Source: Leptospira limi (lineage in GTDB: Bacteria; Spirochaetota; Leptospiria; Leptospirales; Leptospiraceae). From it: a stretch of DNA of 64,000 nucleotides. The position numbers and the translations under genes are program-made. The notes beneath the pieces were generated by a model, which saw only the letters and a list, made by a program, of their open reading frames with translations, had not been told where the DNA came from and made no database searches. Where the stretch lies: positions 124,001 to 188,000 of the forward strand of contig NZ_JAMQPV010000002.1 in assembly GCF_026151395.1 (NCBI RefSeq). The letters are read 5' to 3'. Positions 28,731 through 37,569 of this stretch are shown one piece after another (the stretch's first letter is position 1; each line of letters begins with the position of its first letter).

Positions 28731-29282
28731 TTAATTCAATACACCAGAGAGAGAATAATACCAAGCTCTTTCTGCTTCTTCTGCAATTCGAAGGGCCATC
28801 ACACGTAACAATCGATTTTGAGCTTCCAATTCTGATTCGCGGTACCCAATTTGGGTGGAAAAATGCACTCTTCCCGGAATTTCACTTCGTTCCATTGGAA
28901 TTTTGACTCCAGTTTCAGCTTCAATGATTTCCACTCGAGTGACCACAAATAATTCAGAGGTGATTTGTTGGTCAGCCAAATCCATGAGATCCCCCACTTT
29001 TTGGTAGTGGACAATTTCCGCATACAATCGGTATTTCGCGAGAGTTTTTTCACGAGTTGTGATGAACCTACCTCTGCGATCAATCTCTTCCATGATCATT
29101 TGTGTGAGTCTAGTGTGCATCCCAGGTGAGTAGGTATTGTTTCTTACATTTTGAATGTACAAAAGTCGTTTGGAATCTGGAACGGGAACTCCATCGATTT
29201 TTGGTGGTCTACCTGGTTCTTTAAATAGAAAAGAACAACCAGAGACGGTAAGAAAGAGTAAAATGATGACACCTTGTTTCAT
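28731..29282 (-). CDS. LptE-like LPS-assembly lipoprotein
   Basis: A 183-residue lipoprotein with a short signal (MKQGVIILLFLTVSGC, Cys16). The mature region follows the LptE plan: a conserved strand RLLYIQNVRNNTYSPGMHTR, a helix with LTQMIMEEIDRRGRF, and a strand KYRLYAEIVHYQKV. LptE plugs the LptD barrel that inserts LPS in the outer membrane; no lptD is in the window. Sequence conservation in this family is low, so I hold this as probable. It is the first gene of the minus-strand run with the fur-like and tgt genes and diverges from the M23 peptidase gene. Confidence 0.75.
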   Translation of the reverse strand: MKQGVIILLFLTVSGCSFLFKEPGRPPKIDGVPVPDSKRLLYIQNVRNNTYSPGMHTRLTQMIMEEIDRRGRFITTREKTLAKYRLYAEIVHYQKVGDLMDLADQQITSELFVVTRVEIIEAETGVKIPMERSEIPGRVHFSTQIGYRESELEAQNRLLRVMALRIAEEAERAWYYSLSGVLN

Positions 29283-29382
29283 GGGAATTTGTTCCCTGTC
29301 ATACTAGGTCTCAAGTCTAGTTTGTCAAGGGAATCGAAACCGAAGAGAATTTCCTTTTCTTCAAGGAAAGGCATGACAAAGT

Positions 29383-31218
29383 ATGCGGTTGGTTTCTACT
29401 TTTCCCATGCGGCCTAGAGAGATTTTTACGTTTGGACTATCCTTAGTTTTTTTGGCACCCACCATATTTGCGGAAACAAAAATACCAGAAATCCCTCATT
29501 CGGAGGTTGGATTTCCGTTACCCTATTATTCTCCTGTTTCTGGAACTTTTGCTGAAATCAGAAACCATAACCTACATTTAGGTTCAGACTTTAAATCCTA
29601 TGGCTTAAACGGCCACAATATCCTAGCCACTTTTGACGGTTATGTGGAAGAAATCAGTTATTCCAAAACAGGTTATGGACTTTCATTGAATTTATACAAT
29701 CCTAAGTACAAAATCAAATCAAAGTATGCCCACTTACACTCCTTTGGTGGAACCTTGTATGAATTAGAACTCTTAAGAAGAGCCCTACTCCTTATGGGAG
29801 ACCCAACAGGATTCCAACTCAAACTTCCACCGGGAATGTTTGTTACTAAAAAAGGCAATGCGATTGGAAAAACAGGAGAAACTGGATCTGGCCCTCCTCA
29901 CCTTCATTTAGAATTTAGATCCGAAAAAGGAAATATCAATCCGCTATACTTTGCTGAAATCCACCAAAAGGATGTCACTCCCCCCACTATCATATCTATG
30001 TTTTTAGAAGGAGACGGATTAGAAAAACCTCTCCTCCTCACTGCAAAAGAAATTGGGAAAGGGAAGTTTGAATTGTATACAGAACAAGGAGATAAATTCA
30101 CTTCGATCCAACTAACAGGCAAAATTCGAATCCGTTTAAGCGGTTATGACAAAATTCGATCTAGAAACAAAAACAATGTGTATGGAATGGATCTTTTTGT
30201 GAACGGGAAATCCGTTTTCTCAAGAAACTTTGATTTTTTGTCCTTTGAAGATAAATCACAAAAACACCAATTTTACGATATCAATCGGTCTTCGTTGTCA
30301 CCGCCTGTTTATTTTTATCATATGTATGAACAACCAAAACTCTTCAAAGAGGAAGGTTATTCAATTAATCTTAGTTCGTTTCCGAAAAAAGATAAGGTCC
30401 AAGTCCAGGCCTCCTTACGGGATGCTACAGGAAATGTATCTTCTGTATTTTTTGATCTCATCCATGAAGAACAAACACCAGATCTCAGCACAAAACCAAT
30501 TAGCAAAAAAACAGGAAACAAATACAAATCATTGGATGGTGTTATCTCCATTGATCTAACAAAAGCTGAAATTTCTGGTGAAGGAAGTTTACTCATTACA
30601 GAGATACTCGAAAAGGAAATTCCGTTTAAAATTCCCAAAGGACTTCCATTAAAAGGCAAAATTTACCAAGTTGATACCAAACGAATGAGTTGGAAAGGCG
30701 AAGGCCAAGGAGAGATGAATTTAGGATTTACTCCTTCTATCAAAGATTCTTTATATTTTTTTGATTCTTCCATCGGTAAATTCCAAGGCATACAACCAAA
30801 ACGAAAACCCAACGGTTTTAGTTTCAAATTAACAAAAGTTGGTTTTCTCATGGTTCTATCAGACGAAACACCACCTAACGTTTTTCCTATGACATCAATT
30901 GCAAGATACATTGAACTACCAGAAGTACGAAACCATTGTCTGGAAGAAAAATACTATGGATTATCTGACGTGGGGAGTGGATTTCGAACCAATGTAGAAC
31001 TACTGGTAGATGGGCAAAGTTTTCCGTATGAATACGATCCTGATAGGAGTGCCATCAGGGTTTTGATTCCCAAGAGTTTACAAAAAGAAAGGCCTTATCT
31101 TCTTTTGGAAGTTAAGGCCTCTGATTTTGCCGGAAACAATTCCGAACCGTTTTTGGATCTAATTTCTACAAATGGTTGGAGGGAAGACCTTCAGGCTTCC
31201 TGTCCAGTCATTGAGTAA
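29383..31218 (+). CDS. M23-family (LytM) metallopeptidase, exported
   Basis: A 611-residue protein with a signal peptide in the first 30 residues (FTFGLSLVFLAPTIFA). The M23 domain spans about 45-190. The zinc ligands are His65-x3-Asp69 (HLGSD) and the His173-x-His175 pair (PHLHLEF), with YAHLHS (His117/His119) completing the site, so it appears catalytically competent. The rest (about 200-611) has no named domain and looks like repeated beta-rich modules, perhaps substrate- or partner-binding. It probably cleaves peptidoglycan cross-bridges or regulates another peptidase. Its 3' end overlaps the convergent greA fusion by 28 bases. Start could also be ATG 29407. Confidence 0.88.
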   Translation: MRLVSTFPMRPREIFTFGLSLVFLAPTIFAETKIPEIPHSEVGFPLPYYSPVSGTFAEIRNHNLHLGSDFKSYGLNGHNILATFDGYVEEISYSKTGYGLSLNLYNPKYKIKSKYAHLHSFGGTLYELELLRRALLLMGDPTGFQLKLPPGMFVTKKGNAIGKTGETGSGPPHLHLEFRSEKGNINPLYFAEIHQKDVTPPTIISMFLEGDGLEKPLLLTAKEIGKGKFELYTEQGDKFTSIQLTGKIRIRLSGYDKIRSRNKNNVYGMDLFVNGKSVFSRNFDFLSFEDKSQKHQFYDINRSSLSPPVYFYHMYEQPKLFKEEGYSINLSSFPKKDKVQVQASLRDATGNVSSVFFDLIHEEQTPDLSTKPISKKTGNKYKSLDGVISIDLTKAEISGEGSLLITEILEKEIPFKIPKGLPLKGKIYQVDTKRMSWKGEGQGEMNLGFTPSIKDSLYFFDSSIGKFQGIQPKRKPNGFSFKLTKVGFLMVLSDETPPNVFPMTSIARYIELPEVRNHCLEEKYYGLSDVGSGFRTNVELLVDGQSFPYEYDPDRSAIRVLIPKSLQKERPYLLLEVKASDFAGNNSEPFLDLISTNGWREDLQASCPVIE

Positions 31219-33956
31219 CGAGCGATATCCAATACCTCGTATACAGTTTCTGTTGCACCGAAAACAAGAGTCGCTTCGTTGCCAGTGTGTTTACCTAGTA
31301 AAGACTTCGCAAGTGGTGATTGGTAAGAAATGATATTCTTTTCAGTATCAGCATCCCATGCACCTAAGATAGAGTAAGTGACAACTTCACCAGTTTGTTT
31401 GTTTTTCAAACGAACTGTGGTTCCAATTCCTACTTTTTCTGTTTTCACATCACTTAAATCTAAGATACGAGCACTTTTTAGTTCTGCTTCTAAACGTTTA
31501 ATTGCTGCTTGGAGTTGTGCTTGTTTTTCCATCGCTGCTTTGTATTCTGCGTTCTCACGTAAGTCCCCTTTTTCTTGGGCCTCACCGATATCACGAGAGT
31601 TCTCAGCCATCTCAACATTTACAAGGTGTTCAAATTCAAGTTTTTTTCCATTAAATGCGCGTCTTGTTACAAGAACCACATCGTTCGGAAGGTTTGCTAA
31701 CGGATCATCATCTGCATCTTCTTCTGAATCATACTCATCCCATACAATGTTTGGTTTGAGTTCGTTAATGAGTGCATACAACTGGTCTTTTTCTAAATCA
31801 GTCACATAAGGAACTTCTTTGAATAGAGCAAACAATTTACGAACATACTCATCATCAGCATTGGTTAAGATGTCACGAAGAAGGCTATTGTCTTTTCCGA
31901 ACAAAATGTCCATCGCTTGGTTTTTGAGTTTTGTTCCCTTGTCCTCAATTTTGGCAAGAGGTTTTAAGATACGGAATACACGAAGTACTAGGTCTTCTTC
32001 ACTTACCTTTAACCAATCAAATTTCCAAGTATGAGATAAAATCGATTTTGCTACCCAAAGGAAAACTTCTGGGTTTTCTTTTGATTTGTTCGATACAGTT
32101 TCTACAAACAAATTGAGTTCTGCATACTTTTCATCAGCTACCAAGTTTTGGAATACAGATCTGTTTACCTTCACTGGAACTTCGAAAAGTAATCCAATTA
32201 GGATATTGATTGCTTCTGGGTGGTGAGCTCGGATGAGATCTTTAAACCCTTTTTTGATATCTGTATTTTCTAAAGACTTAGAAATTTTCAGAGCATCTTC
32301 TTTTGTCAAAGTTTGTATGAGAGTTTTTAATTCTGGTTCACGGATTTTATGTGAAAATTCTTCCGTAGGCCATGCCTTTCCAGCTTCTTCCAAATAAAGG
32401 TAAGCAGAAATTTTGCGAATGATATCTCTTGCTGATTCTTCTTCCACATAATGGGAGATAAAAAATTCACCAGCTTCGGCAGCTTCATCAGAATCTCGCA
32501 CTGCTTCCATTGCGATTTCCAATTTTTTATTCACATCATTGGTAGCTTGGAATTTTTGAGTGAGAGTTTCGGAATGAGTGATCGGTTTTTCATGGTAAAC
32601 CACTTCATCCTTTTTCTTAGGATTCATTCCGATATTGGCTTCTTTTTTGAGAACGGTTTTGACTTTTGCCCACCATTTTGACCACTCATCTGCTTTCAAA
32701 AAAGTTCCGATGAGTTCATTCTTCATATCAGAAATGAGCATTCGGTTTTCGTAAGAAGTGAGGAGTTGTTTGAGGAATTCAGCCAAGTTCTCTTGGAACA
32801 TGGTAGTGATGCTTTTTTTATCTTCGTAGTGTTGTACCCAAATATGATCTTTCTTCAAAGGTTTGAGAGAAGTGATCGCCATTTGGATCGAAAGTTTGTG
32901 GTCTTTCTTTTCTTCAAAATCAACAAAGATAGAATCTCCCGTTTGAGAGATGGATGTAATTTTACCAACACCCCAGTTTCTATGCATTACATAGTTTCCA
33001 GTATCGAATACAATGTTACGTTCGAAATTTGTGATACAAAGTTTAACAGGCTTACGGTTGTTACCAAGTTCACTCATCTTGAGGAAATCTTCGAGTAACG
33101 AGTGCGCTGCATACTTTTGTTTGTAAGAACGAATGAGCTCGTTTCTTGCTTTTTGTGAAGCAGGTTCGTGTTCTAAAATTTTCTTTAAGAAGTAAATGAC
33201 ATGATCCCAATCTTCCATTGCCTTAAAGGGTTCAACGATTGGGTAAAGTAGACCAACTAACCGAGTTTTTTCTCTTTGGCCGAGAAGGATCCTTTCAATT
33301 TTGTCAAAAAAAGCTACGTCTTCATAATTGTTTTGAACGATGGTAGGCCAAATTTCTTCCATCGGAACGTATTCTTTGTTTTTTGCATACATCTCAACCG
33401 CAAGTTTGAGATAAGACATCGCTTTCGGTTTGTCTTCTTCCATAATGGAGAATCCATACTTCTTTGCGATCTCAGGGTTTTTGCGGTCTTGTTTTGCTAA
33501 TTTTTCTAAAACTACTTTGAGTTCTTTATTTTTTTTAAGTTTATCGAGTGCTTCTGCTTTCACACGGAGAGCAAGTCTATGGTCTCCAAAACGTAAAATA
33601 GAATCAGTAATGTATTCAATGATGGTCCATTTTGCATGTGCTTTAAAAGAATCCAAAATGTTCTTCACCAAATTCGCATCACCCATGGAATCTTCCATGA
33701 AAGATATGATCATTAACATGTATTTGGCGGAGATTGATTCAGGGTGTTCTTTGAAATGGTCTTCAATTTTTTGTTTAGCTTCCGCTAAACGATTTTCTGC
33801 CTTATATGCATCAATGACATCGTCAAAGATTTTGAATTTAGAAACGGGCACCGTTCCTGCATCAGCACGAACATAAATTTCCTCATTAAATAGAGGTGTT
33901 AGTTTGTCGTTATCGGCAATTTTGTTTGATTTGTCTTCGGTAATAGTCTCAGGCAT
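31191..33956 (-). CDS. greA: GreA-type transcript cleavage factor fused to a large N-terminal helical region
   Basis: The 921-residue protein has a GreA module only in its last 165 residues or so. The coiled-coil tip keeps the acidic residues (EKGDLRENAEYKAAMEKQ), followed by a C-terminal FKBP-like domain (VGIGTTVRLKNKQTGEV, SYQSPLAKSLLGKHTGNEAT). Ordinary GreA is about 158 residues. The first 750 residues are mostly helical with TPR- or HEAT-like pairs, charged and without membrane segments. A comparable long GreA is known in Borrelia, so this is probably a spirochaete trait. GreA rescues backtracked RNA polymerase. ATG 33956 has a good GAGGGAGA site ahead. Confidence 0.9.
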   Translation of the reverse strand: MPETITEDKSNKIADNDKLTPLFNEEIYVRADAGTVPVSKFKIFDDVIDAYKAENRLAEAKQKIEDHFKEHPESISAKYMLMIISFMEDSMGDANLVKNILDSFKAHAKWTIIEYITDSILRFGDHRLALRVKAEALDKLKKNKELKVVLEKLAKQDRKNPEIAKKYGFSIMEEDKPKAMSYLKLAVEMYAKNKEYVPMEEIWPTIVQNNYEDVAFFDKIERILLGQREKTRLVGLLYPIVEPFKAMEDWDHVIYFLKKILEHEPASQKARNELIRSYKQKYAAHSLLEDFLKMSELGNNRKPVKLCITNFERNIVFDTGNYVMHRNWGVGKITSISQTGDSIFVDFEEKKDHKLSIQMAITSLKPLKKDHIWVQHYEDKKSITTMFQENLAEFLKQLLTSYENRMLISDMKNELIGTFLKADEWSKWWAKVKTVLKKEANIGMNPKKKDEVVYHEKPITHSETLTQKFQATNDVNKKLEIAMEAVRDSDEAAEAGEFFISHYVEEESARDIIRKISAYLYLEEAGKAWPTEEFSHKIREPELKTLIQTLTKEDALKISKSLENTDIKKGFKDLIRAHHPEAINILIGLLFEVPVKVNRSVFQNLVADEKYAELNLFVETVSNKSKENPEVFLWVAKSILSHTWKFDWLKVSEEDLVLRVFRILKPLAKIEDKGTKLKNQAMDILFGKDNSLLRDILTNADDEYVRKLFALFKEVPYVTDLEKDQLYALINELKPNIVWDEYDSEEDADDDPLANLPNDVVLVTRRAFNGKKLEFEHLVNVEMAENSRDIGEAQEKGDLRENAEYKAAMEKQAQLQAAIKRLEAELKSARILDLSDVKTEKVGIGTTVRLKNKQTGEVVTYSILGAWDADTEKNIISYQSPLAKSLLGKHTGNEATLVFGATETVYEVLDIARYSMTGQEA

Positions 33957-34095
33957 GAAAAGAATCTCCCTCTTCGTATTTCCAATAAAGGGTGTTCATA
34001 GTTCCTATAAAGTTGTTACGGTAAATTTAGCGATGAATCCGCGAAAAGAACAGTCCTAGGGTTCATTTTCCAGGTCCGTTCGATTCTGTAAAGCC

Positions 34096-34121
34096 AAAAA
34101 ACCCAGCCGATTGGCTGGGTT
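34096..34121 (-). terminator. Terminator of the flaA operon
   Basis: ACCCAGCC (34101-34108) pairs with GGCTGGGT (34113-34120) around a 4-base loop, an eight-pair GC-rich stem, with T5 on the minus strand just past it. It lies 40 bases beyond the stop of flaA1, in the otherwise empty 204-base gap upstream of the GreA-fusion gene. Confidence 0.85.
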
Positions 34122-34160
34122 TTCCTGGTCCAAGTAGATTCCCTTGGAGTGAAAAGGGAT

Positions 34161-35147
34161 CTATTTGTTTTGGGAAGAACCGTTACTTCCCCCACAATCA
34201 CGCACTTTTGCGCCAGTGGAGATCGCTCCCGATTTTTGGAGCATTTGCTCCAACTTCACTTTGTTTTTACAATCCTCTTCGTCAAAGTCAAGGTTTGCTC
34301 CATCAAAGTGAACTTCGAATGTATCCGCAAGGACACGTAGTTCATCAAAGAAAAGATACACAGTTTCAGGTCCTGTATTGTGTCTGGAACGAATTTTGAA
34401 CTGTTTAAAGATCAAGTTTCTCGTTGCAGGGAACGCATTTGCTTCCTGTGGGATCCCTGGAGGGATGATGATGTGGAGTGGTCTCCATCCAACAAAGTCA
34501 AGAGAACCGAATGGGAAAATATGGCTATTTCCATTATGGTCTTCTAACCAACCTTCCAAGTCGTATTCATTTCCACGGCCAAGAACCCAAACAGAAATGG
34601 CTTTTACGTTACCAGGTGCTTCAATTCCGTACACCTTTTCCAATTTCTTTTTGTTGTCTGCGTCAATATAAGGTCGAGATCTAGTGATTTCATACTCAGG
34701 AGCACGAGGAGGACGTACTGTAACAACGTTGTTGCCTGGAAAGGTAAATTGGAATTTTACTGCCAATACCTTCGCATTCCCAGCATCTACGTTTTTCACG
34801 TCACCAGGTTTTCCCGGCACCAATTTCACTTCTCTCATGACGAGTGGAGACTTCACTGAGTCATTGAGTACGGGTGAATACTTATTGTTTTCATCGTACT
34901 TCATGTCTCCCGATCCATCTTTGTTCACACCGTCTTTATCGGTGAAAACTTCCCAACCGTAAGGTGCGGAAGCGACTGGATTGTCCCAAGATTCAATGGT
35001 AATTGCTTTAAGTTCTAAAGCTCCAATATCGTTTCCAACTGGTGTTGCCACTCCATTGGATACTTTGTATTGTGCTTGCGCAAAACCAATGAGTGCAACC
35101 GAGGTTAGCGCTAATAAAGTTAGGATTTTGGTATTTTTGTGTTTCAT
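34161..35147 (-). CDS. flaA1: FlaA1 periplasmic flagellar sheath protein
   Basis: From ATG 35147 (GGGGAGAAGGGAACA ahead) the protein is 328 residues with a signal peptide cut near AQA ([21 protein letters not shown]). It is the larger of two neighbouring FlaA proteins. The shared core includes [34 protein letters not shown] and [15 protein letters not shown], the FlaA sheath pattern, and there are two Cys residues near the C-terminus. FlaA coats the FlaB core of the endoflagella in the periplasm. The size order (about 36 kDa against about 27 kDa) and the flaA2-flaA1 order match what is known in Leptospira. It follows flaA2 by 17 bases and ends at a terminator. Confidence 0.9.
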   Translation of the reverse strand: MKHKNTKILTLLALTSVALIGFAQAQYKVSNGVATPVGNDIGALELKAITIESWDNPVASAPYGWEVFTDKDGVNKDGSGDMKYDENNKYSPVLNDSVKSPLVMREVKLVPGKPGDVKNVDAGNAKVLAVKFQFTFPGNNVVTVRPPRAPEYEITRSRPYIDADNKKKLEKVYGIEAPGNVKAISVWVLGRGNEYDLEGWLEDHNGNSHIFPFGSLDFVGWRPLHIIIPPGIPQEANAFPATRNLIFKQFKIRSRHNTGPETVYLFFDELRVLADTFEVHFDGANLDFDEEDCKNKVKLEQMLQKSGAISTGAKVRDCGGSNGSSQNK

Positions 35148-35164
35148 TGTTCCCTTCTCCCCGC

Positions 35165-35881
35165 TTACCAATTGTCCTTAATTTCAGATCCAGGGTATTT
35201 TGCTTCGGATCTGTCTGTTCTCACTTGCAAGTCATCTACATAAAAGTAAAAGTCCCCTGCTACTTCGTGAACATCGGATGTCACAAAAAGTGAAACAAAA
35301 TGAAGGTTTTTATCTAAAAGAGCAAATCTAGAACTTTGTGGGATGAAACCAGGAACAGTTGCTGTCAACTTTCTCCATCCAAAAAAATCCAATCGACCCA
35401 AACGGATATTATGTGTTACGTCTTTATAATCTCTGAATTTAGCAAATAAGGTATGTCTGTATTTTCTTCCAAGAACCCATACAGAAATTTGTCTTACTTT
35501 CCCTTTGATGATGTATTCATGCGGAGGGTAAAGTTCCACACGATCCAACCCTTTAGCAGCAAAATGAGTTTTGACTCCTAAAATATGGTTTTTTTCGAGT
35601 TTGTCACCGCCATCTTCTGGAACGGTTTTTTCATCGAATACATCTTTGATGAGCCCGCGTTGAACGAGTTTCAAAGTTCTTGTTTCTCCGAGTGGAGTGG
35701 TTGCTTTGACTCTCCAATCCTCAGCCTCTTCGAAATCATCTAAAACGATTTTTCTAAGAGGGCTATCCTCATCATTTGCAGTGTTAGCTGTATTTTGTCC
35801 GCCAGTATCTGCCTGCGCGTACAACATTCCTATTGAAAGGAAGAGGCCTAACAACAGTTTGGTCATTCCTAATTTCCCCAT
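35165..35881 (-). CDS. flaA2: FlaA2 periplasmic flagellar sheath protein
   Basis: From ATG 35881 the protein is 238 residues. AGGAG lies 8 bases ahead, so the upstream in-frame GTG at 35890 is less likely. The signal peptide is [20 protein letters not shown], cut near YAQA. The FlaA core is present ([51 protein letters not shown]). FlaA sheath proteins help keep the curvature of the periplasmic flagella. It is the middle gene of PUR-like/flaA2/flaA1, 11 bases downstream of the PUR-like gene. The FlaA2 rather than FlaA1 label rests on size and position. Confidence 0.88.
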   Translation of the reverse strand: MGKLGMTKLLLGLFLSIGMLYAQADTGGQNTANTANDEDSPLRKIVLDDFEEAEDWRVKATTPLGETRTLKLVQRGLIKDVFDEKTVPEDGGDKLEKNHILGVKTHFAAKGLDRVELYPPHEYIIKGKVRQISVWVLGRKYRHTLFAKFRDYKDVTHNIRLGRLDFFGWRKLTATVPGFIPQSSRFALLDKNLHFVSLFVTSDVHEVAGDFYFYVDDLQVRTDRSEAKYPGSEIKDNW

Positions 35882-35892
35882 GAAACTCACTC

Positions 35893-36132
35893 CTAAAAGG
35901 CTCCTAACTCCGGGTCTTTCGTATTCTCATTATCGGCTATCCGGCTTTTAAATTGATGCAAGATTTCGATCATTCGATCGATTCCTTCCGCCGGAAGAAA
36001 GATCGAGGATTTTTTGCTATTCGACCATTCCGATACTTTCAGGTAAAATCCAGCCTGGTTTTTCTTCAAATCCACCAAGAAAGTCTTATTTTGTGTTACG
36101 ATCTTCTCGGTTAGGATTTCGGGGTCCACCAT
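35893..36132 (-). CDS. PUR-domain nucleic-acid-binding protein
   Basis: From ATG 36132 the protein is 79 residues, one PUR repeat. The pattern NKTFLVDLKKNQAGFYLKVS, SSIFLPAEGIDRMIEILHQF matches the bacterial PUR/DUF3276 domain (strand-forming VDLKxNxxGxFLKVSE, then (I/V)xxPxEGxxxF). Such proteins bind single-stranded DNA or RNA, and Borrelia has a regulator of this type, BpuR. I prefer this start because AAGGA lies 4 bases before it; the longer frame begins with TTG at 36240 and adds residues unlike the family. Eleven bases before flaA2, it is the first gene of the flagellar sheath operon. Binding and regulation are inferred. Confidence 0.78.
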   Translation of the reverse strand: MVDPEILTEKIVTQNKTFLVDLKKNQAGFYLKVSEWSNSKKSSIFLPAEGIDRMIEILHQFKSRIADNENTKDPELGAF

Positions 36133-36136
36133 GCAT

Positions 36137-36147
36137 TCCTTCTCCCT
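36137..36147 (-). promoter_or_regulatory. Ribosome-binding site setting the PUR-protein start
   Basis: On the minus strand the sequence AGGGAGAAGGA is followed by ATGC and ATG at 36132. It supports a 79-residue reading over the frame that opens with TTG at 36240. Confidence 0.65.
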
Positions 36148-36241
36148 GCCTACGGTAATAGTATCGGTTTGCGAAACCCATTCCTTAGCTGTAATAGGAA
36201 GAAACTGAGGAATGGAAAAGGTTTTTTCGAATGTGCGCAAT

Positions 36242-36261
36242 AAAAAATACTAATTTAGTAT
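36242..36261 (-). terminator. Weak AT-rich terminator after the cyclic-nucleotide-binding protein gene
   Basis: On the minus strand ATACT and AGTAT pair across a short loop (36247-36261) and are followed by a run of five to six T. The stem is only AU-rich and five pairs long, so it may be leaky. It lies between the cNMP-binding gene (stop 36285) and the PUR-like gene. Confidence 0.4.
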
Positions 36262-36284
36262 CATTTTGTCTCTAAGACAAGGTT

Positions 36285-36755
36285 TTACGCAAATCGTTTG
36301 CGTAGTTCCCTTGCGTACGCCAAATCGTGCGTTAGTTTTCGCAGCCTTCGGATGTAGTAATGGGTGACTTCTTTGTAAAATTTAAGTTCCATTTCCTTAT
36401 TTTTGGAAAACATATCATGTAAATCAGCGTAACGAAGTTCGTAAAGTTCGGAATTTTCTTTGGCTTCGACTTTGGCAGACCGTTTTTCATCATCAAAAAA
36501 TGGCAATTCTCCAAAGTGATCCCCTTCTCCGAGAGTGATGAGGTTCACATCGTCCCCATGGCTTGTAGAAGTAGAGATTTGTAAAGTTCCATACTTCACA
36601 ATGTACATAGATTCAGCATCTTCGCCCATGTCGTACAAAACATTTCTAGGAGGTAGGTGGACTTCCCGAATCTTTTCAGCGATATGTAATAGTTCATCTT
36701 GGTTTAACTTTTGGAAGAGATATATTTTTTTGAGACTCTCTACTTTAGTATTCAT
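36285..36755 (-). CDS. Cyclic-nucleotide-binding-domain protein
   Basis: The 156-residue protein is a single CRP-like cNMP-binding domain. Strand and loop elements are clear: LFQKLNQDELLHIAEKI, LYDMGEDAESMYIVKYGTL, and the phosphate-cassette-like GDHFGELPFFDDEKRSAKVE. The classic arginine after GELAL is at the position of RSAK, so ligand binding is plausible. A helical tail of about 45 residues follows but is too short and lacks a helix-turn-helix, so it is not a CRP transcription factor. Possibly it senses cAMP or is a structural relative. Start at ATG 36755 after AGGAGA. It diverges from the response regulator gene. Confidence 0.88.
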   Translation of the reverse strand: MNTKVESLKKIYLFQKLNQDELLHIAEKIREVHLPPRNVLYDMGEDAESMYIVKYGTLQISTSTSHGDDVNLITLGEGDHFGELPFFDDEKRSAKVEAKENSELYELRYADLHDMFSKNKEMELKFYKEVTHYYIRRLRKLTHDLAYARELRKRFA

Positions 36756-36945
36756 TCATTCTCCTAGGATCTTTCTGAACATGGGGGAAACTTCCTGTTT
36801 TTGCAAGAGAAAATTAAGTAGAAAGACCCATGATTTTTTCTGGACAAATGAGACGGAATAGTACTAATATTTCCAGTTCTCCTCGTCTACTAGGGGGAAA
36901 CGCTAGGAAGAAAACAGAATCCTAGATCCAGATAAAGGGAAATTT

Positions 36946-37566
36946 ATGACATCTAAAAAGAAGGTATTACTCGTTGAAGACCATGCTGTGACCCGGGTTG
37001 GAGTTAAACATGTAGTGAATGCTTCGAACGATTTTGAAGTGGTTGGCGAAGCGGAACATTCGTCGCAAATAATTGGCCTGCTTTCGGAAACCAAACCGGA
37101 TTTTGTCTTACTCGACCTTCGCATTCCTGGAGAAAATGTTCTCAATATGGTGAAGGATTGGAAAAAAGATTTACCACAATTAAAAGTTGTCACCCTTACC
37201 ATGCTCGATGAACAACCCATTGTCCATTCGGCCATTGAAGCTGGGGTAGATGGATACCTTTTAAAAAGTGATGATTTGAGTAGCCTTACCAAAAACCTGA
37301 ATGAAATCGCGGCTGGAAAAACAGTTTATAGCAAAAACTTAAAACTCAGTTTCAATCGCAAACCTCAAGACGGGAAGGTAGCCAATAAAAAGGAAAAACA
37401 AATCTTAACCCTTCTTGGGCATGGTAAAACCTACCAAGAAATTGGAACGGAAATTGGCCTTTCCAAACGAACCGTGGAATACCATGTAGGACGCCTCAAA
37501 GATCGTTTTAACGCAAAAACCGTTGCCGAACTCATTGGACGTGCCAAAGAACAGATGTTAATCTAG
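36946..37566 (+). CDS. NarL/FixJ-type response regulator
   Basis: The 206-residue protein has a receiver domain (about 6-120) with Asp57 as phosphorylation site (PDFVLLDLRIPGENV), the acidic pair Glu11-Asp12 (VLLVEDHAVTR), and a LuxR-type HTH (about 140-200) with KEKQILTLLGHGKTYQEIG and GLSKRTVEYHVGRLK. It is a transcription factor that would be activated by a kinase. The convergent hybrid sensor kinase gene ends 3 bases away, so the pair could be a cognate system; direct evidence is absent. Ordinary codon use and no oddities. Confidence 0.93.
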   Translation: MTSKKKVLLVEDHAVTRVGVKHVVNASNDFEVVGEAEHSSQIIGLLSETKPDFVLLDLRIPGENVLNMVKDWKKDLPQLKVVTLTMLDEQPIVHSAIEAGVDGYLLKSDDLSSLTKNLNEIAAGKTVYSKNLKLSFNRKPQDGKVANKKEKQILTLLGHGKTYQEIGTEIGLSKRTVEYHVGRLKDRFNAKTVAELIGRAKEQMLI

Positions 37567-37569
37567 CCA

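Noticed and set aside
29350..29369. Short inverted repeat TTTCCTT/AAGGAAA before the M23 peptidase gene
   Set aside because: Seven AT-rich pairs that overlap the likely ribosome site; not distinct enough to call a regulatory element.
31378..33876. Several plus-strand frames opposite the GreA fusion
   Set aside because: Ser/Phe-rich, low-complexity shadows of the Lys/Glu-rich minus-strand protein.
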